NCBI GenBank assembly: GCA_002284615.2
Contig: MU069496.1
Location: 673,790 to 689,105, forward strand
Source: Dunaliella salina
Taxonomy: Eukaryota > Chlorophyta > Chlorophyceae > Chlamydomonadales > Dunaliellaceae
DNA: 15,316 nt
Direction: 5' to 3'
Numbering within the stretch: the stretch's first letter is position 1; each line of letters starts with the position of its first letter. This document shows positions 9,601 to 15,316 of the stretch, piece after piece. The position numbers were made by a program, and so were the translations under genes. The notes under the pieces were generated by a model that saw only the letters and a program-made list of their open reading frames with translations, was not told the DNA's origin and did not search any database.

Positions 9601-10414
9601 TTTAAGATAAAGCCTTCAGGTTTTTAGGGGCTTTGTAAGGCTTTTTAGACAAGGCTTTCAGGGTTTTAAGAGAAGGCCTTCAGTCAAGATGCGTGACTGC
9701 TGGCCTGGCCAGGGACTTGGTAGAGTGCCAGGCCTCCTGCCCAATGGAATGCTAGCAGGCCGGCCGAAATGGCTCCAACGGAAATTGAACCAGAGCAGCC
9801 ATTGCCAGAGTCTTGAGAGATGTTGGCCAATCCCCATGACCCTCGTCACTCTTGAGCATGAATACTGACAAAAACACTGGACCAATCCAGGGGCCAGAGC
9901 AGAAGGCCAAGTCTCGTAACTCTGGTTACTCTTGCAGGCCATCCTAATCAGCAATTTTGGCAGGGGCATTCAGCATTGTGACTGCAATACCTCCAATTAC
10001 TTGGTTTGAGCACTGTGTTCTCATGCATGCTCTTCGTTGCAAACTAATTTCCACATCGAGTCAATACAATCGGTGGAGGGAGGTCGAAAAGCATTATTTG
10101 GGCTGAGCACTGTGTGCCCTTGCATTCTCTTTATATGCAAACTATTCAGCACAGAATTGGCCATTACCAAAACCTACCTGTTACCTACCATGCAAGCTAC
10201 TTTGAACCGATGGAGCTTTTACTGTTGCCTAGCTATAACCTACTTTGCAAGCAGTTCTGCACTGCTAGTACCTACCTGGAGTTCAACAGACAAGGTGGAA
10301 ATGCTTTTGGGCTCCAGAATCCTAAACACAGCAGTTGAGCAAGGCCATCTTTTTGTTTGAGGCTACTGCGTGATTACGAGAGCGAGTGTGTGCGCGCGCG
10401 TGCACACACACACA

Positions 10415-10497
<83 letters not shown>

Positions 10498-10499
10498 NA

Positions 10500-10588
<89 letters not shown>

Positions 10589-11171
10589 GCACGCACGCAC
10601 ACAGGCGCAACCCTGGAGGTACTGAAGGACTTTCCAGCTGTTGCAAACTACCGCAAGAGGATTGCCAGCTTGCCAGAGGTGCGCTTTCCTCATGCTTGTG
10701 ACAATATTTGAAGGCGGTAGGCTGTTATTGATGTCGACAGGATTATTGAGGATGATTAGAATGTTCGATTAGACTTGGTTACATATGGAGACCTGCAGCC
10801 AGACAGCTAGGCTGATCAGCCTTTGACTGGCCCACGCCGGCCAAACAGCAAATCAGACATGAATTATTGAGGATGACAGTGTGTTGAAGGTGTGCATGGG
10901 ACAAGCTGCAGAGCAGCTGGCTTGTTTTATGTATCGGAGGCCAGCATGCAATGGTCATGTTGTCAGATAAATCTTATGAGCACAGGCAAGTCCTGCATCA
11001 TGCCAGCAGACAGGAAAGAATCCACATTGATGTAGCGTTTGCAGTGCAAAATCAATGTAGCTGCTGCTATGTAAATTTTTTCTGCTCGATGCAAGGCTCA
11101 CAGAGGCAGCCTTCTGACAGAGGGTCTGCAAGCGAGCAGGGGTTGCGCGTTGCAGGAGCAAGTCCTTGTAA

Positions 11172-11265
<94 letters not shown>

Positions 11266-12247
11266 CTGTATACATTCTGGAAAGAAGCAGCCATGATAGT
11301 ACCACAAATAGGATTGAGGCCAGACAAGCAGAACTGACCCAGTTGGATGGACTCCTCCTTCTCTCCAAACTGTGTGTCACCAGTATGCCTTGCACAACTT
11401 CTCTCCCTCCCGACTGTGTCACCAGTATGGTAAGGTAAGGTTACATCGCTATATCCGCCTACGAGGGCAGCTGAGCGGAAACACAGACCTGGAACTAGAC
11501 AAGTCTACAAAAAAATGCGTATAGAAATGTCAACTGTTGAGGAACATGCGCTCAAAGTACCACATAAAGCAGAGGTTCTCCAAGTAAGCACAAGTGAGCA
11601 CTGAGAAAATGGCACAAGAAGTCTTAACCTGAATGCTCATAAGTTTGACTCGAAACTCCAGATATTCTGAGACCAAGTGCAAGGAGAGAAAGGGTCAGAT
11701 GCAGATTTGCATGATGTTTGGCAAACAGTTTCCTCAAAACTCTAAAACCCTATTGCATTGTTTTATGATATGAAAGGAACTGCAGCAACAGCCTGAGAGC
11801 ACATGCTCATGGGAAGCTCCACGTTTACTTGAATTTTAAGCAATGCCTGGCATTCATGTTTGCTCCTCTCAACCCATACTCACAAGCTTGGATGAAACCA
11901 TCTATAAGGATCCCTTGGGTAACTCTGCATTGGTCACTCTGCCGTCCCACAGTCCAGGTCTTCCACTAAAAGGCTTTCAGGGTGTCACCAGTAGGTCTTG
12001 CACTCTTTGGCTCCAAACTGTGTCACAAGTAGGCCTTCTTCCCTGCTACCAATCCGTAAAAGCTTAACAGATGCAGTTGCCTCAATGGACATTCCAAAAT
12101 AGAAATGAGCTGATATGGTCAACTTAGTTACACAGAGCCCGTTTTAAGGGCCTTGCTTGTCTTGATGCTCATGTGTTTGCTCGCTTAACCATGCAGGTGA
12201 AGGCATACTACGAGAAGGCATCTGGCAGGGACACCTTCAAGCCTTAG
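5198..12247 (+). CDS. Glutathione S-transferase, sigma class-like, six exons
   Basis: Joined exons 5198-5237, 5585-5712, 8627-8869, 9464-9563, 10605-10678 and 12197-12247 give 636 nt, or 211 residues plus TAG. This is the normal length for a cytosolic GST, which conjugates glutathione to electrophiles; sigma members also include prostaglandin D synthases and peroxidase-active forms. The thioredoxin-fold domain is about residues 1-80. Visible residues are Tyr9 (thiolate activation, in ITYFDLA), Trp40, Lys44, Gln51-Leu52-Pro53 (cis-proline loop, TPFGQLPVLE) and Gln64-Ser65 (glutamyl binding, QSGAIERY). Each is offset by one from the residue numbers I know for animal sigma GSTs. The helical domain (about 86-211) carries the N-capping segment GSKFTYADVAAF at 147-158. 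No signal or transit peptide is seen, so the enzyme is probably cytosolic. The ATG has A at -3. All introns are GT-AG with consistent phases. The exact class and ortholog need a phylogeny. Confidence 0.92.
5585..5712 (+). CDS. GST exon 2 (residues 14-56)
   Basis: Completes Thr14 and runs through KAEPSRLMF, GKIPFEDKRV, AEWPGMK and TPFGQLPVLE. It therefore contains most of the glutathione site. Two AG acceptors lie 4 nt apart (ending 5580 and 5584). Only the second keeps frame; the first meets TGA within a few codons. The donor is GTGTGT at 5713 (phase 0). Third positions are strongly G or C. Confidence 0.92.
6175..6194 (+). repeat. (CTG)n trinucleotide tract
   Basis: Six to seven CTG units within intron 2, in a pyrimidine-rich context. 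In one frame it reads as poly-Ala and, with neighbours, imitates a signal peptide; that frame has no ATG. Confidence 0.85.
6575..6632 (+). repeat. (GT)29 microsatellite
   Basis: Pure GT dinucleotide run of 58 bp in intron 2, followed by ACACAATC. Alternating purine-pyrimidine tracts such as this can adopt left-handed DNA. Confidence 0.97.
6723..7775. repeat. Dispersed cluster of TTGCGCA motifs
   Basis: TGCGCA occurs exactly at 6723, 6733, 6777, 6789, 7591, 7646, 7691, 7736 and 7770, usually as (A/T)TTGCGCA followed by CC or TT. Chance would give well under one in this length. Near-matches (ATTGCACACC at about 7604, TTTGCGTCC at about 6765) suggest an eroded short repeat in intron 2. Confidence 0.6.
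6917..6963 (+). other. Poly-G tract with ambiguous bases
   Basis: A G run of about 28 clean bases, edged on both sides by N calls (6918-6936 and 6954-6957). This looks like a low-quality homopolymer or joined read ends. Its true length cannot be trusted and a small gap may be hidden here. Confidence 0.8.
7951..7968 (+). repeat. (CTG)6 trinucleotide tract
   Basis: Second CTG run in intron 2, ending in CTGCAG. It produces a poly-Gln frame on the minus strand and an Ala-rich or Cys-rich frame on the plus strand, none supported as coding. Confidence 0.85.
8380..8501 (+). repeat. Tandem copy A of exon 3 start plus acceptor
   Basis: A 122-bp unit that begins right after an acceptor-like ATTGTGCAG and matches the first 102 coding bases of exon 3, lacking one codon near the start. 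Translated in the exon frame it reads VGATIAQAGSIEHY, so the invariant GSH-binding Ser is Ala here. It ends with its own acceptor ATTATGCAG at 8501. Because 122 is not a multiple of three, simple inclusion shifts the frame. It is the most diverged of the three copies. Best read as a decayed or alternative exon copy at the end of intron 2. Confidence 0.8.
8502..8626 (+). repeat. Tandem copy B of exon 3 start plus acceptor
   Basis: A 125-bp unit whose first 105 bases match exon 3 from its first codon; by eye about 14 of 102 positions differ from copy C, with several synonymous. It reads VDGTTIAQAGAIERY, with Ala in place of the conserved Ser65. It ends with acceptor ATTGTGCAG at 8626, directly in front of true exon 3. 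Use of the acceptor at 8501 with read-through shifts frame and truncates the protein. It shares GAGGCTTCTAAGGTGGAC and the whole junction segment with copy A, so A and B are probably a later duplication. Confidence 0.8.
8627..8869 (+). CDS. GST exon 3 (residues 57-137)
   Basis: Third and last copy in the exon tandem, and the only one that continues into the helical domain. It encodes VDGTKIAQSGAIERY (Gln64-Ser65 intact), the linker ANLYPSDPLEAAKVDQ and helices through KLAKLNEMV. The acceptor is ATTGTGCAG ending 8626 (phase 0). The donor is GTGAGT at 8870, the first of four near-identical donors. The reading frame hits TGA at 8882, so only the first donor yields a full protein. The third positions are more GC-rich than in copies A and B. 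Confidence 0.9.
8838..9050 (+). repeat. Four tandem copies of exon 3 end plus donor
   Basis: Units start at 8838, 8893, 8948 and 9001 (steps 55, 55, 53). Each begins AGYCCAAGCTGG or close to it and contains GGTGAGT, followed by G(A/T)GTG and, in the first three, a GAAAGT box. Donor-like GTGAGT lies at 8870, 8925, 8978 and 9027. The first unit spans the real exon 3-intron 3 boundary; the other three lie inside intron 3 and are progressively diverged. Stops after the first donor make the later ones unproductive in the canonical frame. Confidence 0.85.
9114..9262 (+). ncRNA. Degenerate hammerhead-like motif (weak)
   Basis: TGATGAG (9230-9236), a hairpin AACCC-TGAT-GGGTT (9239-9252), then GC and GAAAC (9255-9259) followed by GTC. 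This resembles the core boxes of a hammerhead ribozyme. Upstream GACGTC (9116-9121) could form helix III with ACGTC after GAAA and supply a GUC cleavage triplet. Against it: the conserved C before UGA is G, helix II has an internal mismatch, and helix I is not convincing over the about 108-nt loop. An A/G-rich tail follows at about 9322-9347, so a dead retroelement remnant in intron 3 is possible. Confidence 0.2.
9464..9563 (+). CDS. GST exon 4 (residues 138-171)
   Basis: Encodes EKAGNDYLAG, then SKFTYADVAAF (N-capping segment of the core helical-domain helix, with Asp154) and YVSFLLSGMFA, plus one base of Gly171. The acceptor is GGCACAG ending 9463 and the donor GTGAGT at 9564 (phase 1). The YLAG..FTYADVA pattern is diagnostic of the GST C-terminal domain. 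Confidence 0.93.
9584..9685 (+). repeat. 42-bp tandem repeat in intron 4
   Basis: Two and a half copies starting AGGGGCTTTGTA at 9584 and 9626, with a truncated third at about 9668. It starts 20 bp inside the intron, after the exon 4 donor. It is AT/GC mixed with GGCTTT and CCTTCAG boxes. No function seen. Confidence 0.75.
10001..10153 (+). repeat. Two-copy direct repeat in intron 4
   Basis: TTGGTTTGAGCACTGTG at 10001 and TTGGGCTGAGCACTGTG at 10098 begin two imperfect copies of about 55 bp, step 97 bp. Both continue into a GCAAACTA box. It is non-coding. Confidence 0.55.
10403..10604 (+). repeat. Long (CA)n tract ending at the exon 5 acceptor
   Basis: About 180 bp of CA dinucleotide, interrupted by GT, CC and one N (10498), preceded by TGCGCGCGCG. 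It passes into (CGCA)n and ends as CACACAG, whose last base (10604) is the intron 4 acceptor. The usual pyrimidine tract is therefore replaced by an alternating purine-pyrimidine repeat. The true length is uncertain in a draft assembly. Confidence 0.95.
10605..10678 (+). CDS. GST exon 5 (residues 171-195)
   Basis: Completes Gly171 (G + GC) and encodes ATLEVLKDFPAVANYRKR then IASLPE, matching the FP.v..y...i..lP.v pattern near the GST C-terminus. The acceptor lies at the end of the CA tract and the donor is GTGCGC at 10679 (phase 0). Confidence 0.92.
10809..10822. repeat. 14-bp perfect palindrome
   Basis: AGGCTGATCAGCCT in intron 5. It could form a cruciform or bind a dimeric factor; there is no direct evidence of function. 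Confidence 0.5.
11173..11264 (+). repeat. (TG)46 microsatellite
   Basis: Uninterrupted 92-bp TG run in intron 5. Its 'proteins' (VCVC or HTHT) in all frames are artefacts. Confidence 0.97.
11366..12042 (+). repeat. Degenerate GTGTCACCAGTA repeats in intron 5
   Basis: CTGTGTCACCAGTA-like boxes occur near 11371, 11414, 11983 and 12018, three of them followed by (T/G)G(C/T)CTT. They lie in two pairs (steps about 43 and 35 bp) and share CTCCAAACTGTG with each other. The sequence between the pairs (about 11440-11960) shows no coding signal. Confidence 0.5.
12197..12247 (+). CDS. GST exon 6 (residues 196-211, stop)
   Basis: Encodes VKAYYEKASGRDTFKP and TAG. VKAYYEK is the typical final helix segment of sigma-like GSTs, directly continuing the IASLPE of exon 5. 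The acceptor is CCATGCAG ending 12196 (phase 0). Confidence 0.92.
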   Translation: MKAYYEKASGRDTFKP

Positions 12248-12780
12248 AGCTGGCTTGCTTGGGTCGACCCCAACTACGGCCATGTGATAGGATGGAATAC
12301 AAACATGTGTTTGTTGAACTTCGGACAGCGGACCATTGGCTGTGATGATGGATGGCTTTGTGCTTTGAACTCAACCAATTCCCATTCTAGGGTAGGAGGC
12401 CCAATCGAATCCTTGGTACTTGTCCTTGCTTTCATTCTGCACTCGTACGCACACAATCTGTGCCACAGGTCTCGGGCTGAAATCATTGCCTGACGGAACA
12501 TTGCATACTCTGCATTGCAACCTCTGTGAATTGTTCAAACTGTTTAGGTTCAGAAGGTTCATCCAATTTGGAGATTAGTGTTTTCTTGGATGCACACTTG
12601 AAGGAATCGAACAGTGTTCATTGTTCGATTCCTGAAAATGTTATGCGAAGTCAGCATCAAGCCCATCGGTCAACCAGGAGCAAATTTCAAGGTTACAAGG
12701 TTACAATTGGGTTTGACCTTCAGCCAGGTTGTTTGGCTGCTCGGCCTGATGAACTGTTCCATCCACAGAATAAATATCCA
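12248..12780 (+). other. Probable GST 3' untranslated region
   Basis: No coding signal follows the stop codon. AATAAA occurs at 12769-12774. The algal TGTAA signal is absent until 14458, so the poly-A site cannot be fixed. A perfect 12-bp-stem hairpin lies at 12602-12633. Confidence 0.4.
12602..12633 (+). repeat. Perfect 12-bp inverted repeat, 8-nt loop
   Basis: AGGAATCGAACA at 12602-12613 pairs fully with TGTTCGATTCCT at 12622-12633. If the GST mRNA extends this far it would be a stable hairpin in the 3' untranslated region. Confidence 0.7.
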
Positions 12781-14795
12781 TGTAGGGGTGTTCACCCCCA
12801 GACCAAGTTCCTCCAATCCCATTTTTGACTTCATGAGTGGTTTCCTGGTGGAAAATGAGGCAGCAAAACTGGTCTCAGAATGTGGGATGGTGCTGTGGCT
12901 GGGGAGATACAGGGGGTGTGGGTCCAGACATAGACCGGACCCCCTCCACCAAAAACACGTGGAGCTCGATTTGAGGAATCAACCTAATCAAACACAAGTT
13001 AAAAAGTCCGTCAGCACTTGTTTTATGTACCCCGGTGCACCAGCTGTCAGGCACGAAAATTTAACAGGTCAAACGTCATCGCCCTCCTGACGGGCCTCCA
13101 AACTCGCCGTTTTTGGGACACGCTTGGATTTTTCTGTTAGATAAATAATTCTGCAAATTTTGAGCCAGCGTCTTGGGCAGCATCAGCGCCAGCGGCAGCA
13201 GAAGACCTTCGTCGAGGAGGAACCTGTGCCCTGGAGCGAGGTGCAGCCCAGGAGGACCTCCCCCCCGGCGTCCCAATCCTTCCTAAAATTGGATGGAAGG
13301 TCACCATGTGTGAAATTTGGCAGCAGCTGCACACTGAAGAAGGTTGTGAGGTGGAAGAGGATCAGGCGCACAAGCATTCACCTGTGATGACCTCACCTGT
13401 GCACTCCAGCACTTAAAAAGTATATTTGTGAGTCAAGGAGGTCAAAGTGCACATGTTTGTAGCCTTGGATTGTCACTGTAGTGCATCTGATACACCCCAT
13501 GCATGCTGATCTTCCAGAAGCAAAACGCTGGACAGCTGACCATGCGCGCAGCGCTCCTGCCATGCAGCTCTCATGCAAAAGCACCAAAAGTGAGTACCGA
13601 ACCCCCTGCATACACCCACACACACGCGCATTCCCAATTTCCCACACACAGCCCCTTCAAAATATCATGCTGGCCCCCCATGCCGAGTTTCGTGCCAAAG
13701 CAATCATCCTGAAGGCACTTGATGCACCAAAAGCCATTTGTTATGTCAGAACCTAGGCAAATTAGCACCTAAAAATTTGGGTCATTCTCAAAGTCATCCG
13801 TTTTGGTCAAGAAGCACACCGTTGGATACCTTATGATGTCAGAAAAGGTCAGCAGCAAGAATTGCGCAAAAAATTGCCTGGCTGGTCAGGGGTGGGCTCA
13901 AACGTACATTTTAAGCATTAAAAAAGCAATGATTCTAGCAGGCATCAGCGCTGAGCAACATTGTTTCCGCCCCATTTTGCTCGTGCTGCTTTATCATACT
14001 ATGCTTAGAACCTATCCCAAGTCAGGGACAGGGAAATAGCACTCCACATCTTTTATGCCATGTTTTGAGTGGGCAAANTGACCAAAATGAGCAAAAAANN
14101 CACATTTTCCAGGTCAGNTTGCCTATCTGGGAGTTNTTCCCCACAAATAGCATGTCTACACATAGCTCTCAATAGCAGGCATCTGTCAAAATAAAAATGA
14201 CAAGATTTGGGCTGTTCCGTGGCCAGTTATTAAAGAGGATGTGTGGAAACCTCATGATCTGATCCGAAACGAGGTTGGGAGCTCCTTTGACCCCCCTCCT
14301 GGGCCGATTTTCGAAATTCCAACTTTGCAACCCTAAACATTTATCAAATGTGCACCTATTGTCAAATTGTCAAGTCATTCGGTGAAAGTCACCTCGGGGC
14401 GTGAACACCCCTACCATGAGATTAGAAATAAAACAATAAGTCTCATTAGTTTGGTCCTGTAAGAAATGAAAGACATCCTCAGAACTAGCTTGAGTGTCGT
14501 AAAAAGCGCCTGTCTTGTCTTAAAGAACTCTGTGAGCAGAGGGAAATCAGAAAAGAGATGTTCATAAGTCCTTCTAATAGAGCACACAGGGCTGCAAGAA
14601 CAGATTTCACAGGCAAGAGAATAAGGCTAAGAAAGTTGTGACAATACTCCCGCTCTGGTTATAGAAAGACGAAAGCCTCGTGCAAAAGCACCTGCATCTC
14701 TTCAAGCAAAGGTTAGGGAACAAGGGGATTCAAGCCTTCAGCCATGAAGTTCAATTGTCATGCGCGTGGAAAGACGCGTCTGATTCATGTAGCAG
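12781..14795. other. Downstream region without an established gene
   Basis: Contains a GC3-rich open patch (13160-13290), an AT-rich low-quality part with N at 14078, 14098-14099, 14118 and 14136, and an inverted pair TAGGGGTGTTCAC (12783-12795) / GTGAACACCCCTA (14401-14413). The 158-residue open frame at 12614-13090 has no recognisable domain and poor codon bias. Repetitive or transposon-derived DNA is likely but unproved. Confidence 0.35.
13160..13387 (+). CDS. Unrecognised GC3-rich ORF patch (doubtful)
   Basis: An open frame whose first part (to about 13280) has mostly G or C at third positions and reads QRQRQQKTFVEEEPVPWSEV, unlike the surrounding AT-richer DNA. An acceptor-like TTTTGAGCCAG precedes it. 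No ATG with good context, no known domain, and the opposite strand is also open and leucine-rich. It may be an exon of an unseen gene, a retroelement scrap or chance. Confidence 0.15.
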   Translation: MSQRLGQHQRQRQQKTFVEEEPVPWSEVQPRRTSPPASQSFLKLDGRSPCVKFGSSCTLKKVVRWKRIRRTSIHL

Positions 14796-14843
14796 GAGCC
14801 TGTGGATGTGGCAGCCTTCACCCTGCTGGATGGAGAACCCTAG
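14796..14843 (+). CDS. Possible terminal exon of a second gene (weak)
   Basis: After the acceptor-like CATGTAGCAG, 16 codons read EPVDVAAFTLLDGEP and TAG with GC-rich third positions, followed by sequence resembling a 3' untranslated region. No upstream exons could be linked to it, and 16 codons are too few to identify a family. Confidence 0.15.
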   Translation, partial: EPVDVAAFTLLDGEP

Positions 14844-15316
14844 CTTTCAGACCATGATTACTTATGCCAAGGATTGTGCTGGAGAATTAGAATGGAGCTG
14901 GAGCCAATAAGTCAGCCTGAGCTGCTGGCATGCTTGTGTTAGTCCAAGGAACCTCCTAAGAGCTCCCCATGCCCTGAGACCTGGGCTAATGTGTGTGTGT
15001 AGAACTTGCCTGTATCATCTCATCCTCGTAGCTGGAGTGCCATCTGACTTCAGGTGCTCCCATGGCGTGTGTGAATGGGGGGGGGGGACGGACATCTTGT
15101 CTGTCCCCCCTGCTTGAAGTGTGAGCTGAGCCTTTTTGAGCCTTTAGACCTTCTTCTTAGTTCTGTCTTGGATGTTTTGCGGGCTCGCTAGAGCCAAACT
15201 CTTGTACACGCAGAGAATGACCTCATCATCTTCGGCCATCAGAGGCCTTCGCTGCGTGCAGCAAGGCTCAGAAACATCTGTACATAATTTCTATATTTTT
15301 CCTGTGGCCTTGTTTT
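14844..15316. other. Right end of window, no gene seen
   Basis: No frame worth calling. The composition resembles a 3' untranslated or intergenic stretch, with TGTACA near 15206 and 15279 and a T-rich end. It holds the strong G/C hairpin at 15082-15110. Confidence 0.4.
15082..15110 (+). repeat. 13-bp stem hairpin with triloop
   Basis: GGGGGGACGGACA (15082-15094) pairs with TGTCTGTCCCCCC (15098-15110), with one G-T wobble and loop TCT. There is no T run after it, and the context is eukaryotic, so it is not called a terminator. Confidence 0.65.

Noticed and set aside
10322..11422. Long His-Thr or Val-Cys frames on both strands
   Set aside because: They are translations of the (CA)n and (TG)n microsatellites.
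12614..13090. 158-residue plus-strand frame
   Set aside because: Poor third-position bias, no recognisable domain, and it overlaps the 12602-12633 hairpin and the likely GST 3' end.
15082..15110. Rho-independent terminator
   Set aside because: No T run follows the hairpin and the sequence is eukaryotic.

Overview
This is a nuclear genomic window from a eukaryote, most likely a green alga of the Chlamydomonadales with moderate GC (Dunaliella-like). That assignment is inference. It rests on one gene broken into six short exons by GT-AG introns of 347 to 2914 bp, exons with GC-rich third codon positions in roughly GC-neutral surroundings, long (TG)n/(CA)n tracts, and scattered N calls typical of a draft assembly. 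No bacterial gene layout, rRNA, tRNA or CRISPR array was seen.

Layout: 1-780 has no supportable gene. 790-1572 is an 86-bp minisatellite and about 1720-2775 a 92-bp minisatellite; both show higher-order organisation (trimers and dimers of variant units). 3044-5034 is a non-autonomous foldback element with about 555-bp terminal inverted repeats and a 9-bp direct repeat at its flanks, as expected of a Mutator-like (MULE) insertion. It lies just upstream of the TATA-like box of the only confident gene.

That gene, 5198-12247 on the + strand, encodes a complete 211-residue glutathione S-transferase of the sigma/prostaglandin-D-synthase-like type. All six exons join in frame and carry the GSH-site residues Tyr9, Trp40, Lys44, Gln51, cis-Pro53 and Gln64-Ser65. 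Its introns hold three long dinucleotide tracts, two (CTG)n tracts, a poly-G gap, a TGCGCA-rich patch, several short tandem repeats and a degenerate hammerhead-like motif.

The most unusual feature is exon 3. Its 5' part plus splice acceptor is present three times in tandem (8380, 8502, 8627). Its 3' end plus splice donor is present four times in tandem (donors at 8870, 8925, 8978, 9027). Only the innermost pair (acceptor before 8627, donor at 8870) gives the canonical protein. The two upstream repeat junctions also create 20-nt GT...AG segments whose removal would keep frame.

Downstream of the stop codon (12248-15316) no second gene could be established. A GC3-rich ORF patch, a possible terminal exon and two strong hairpins are recorded with low confidence.
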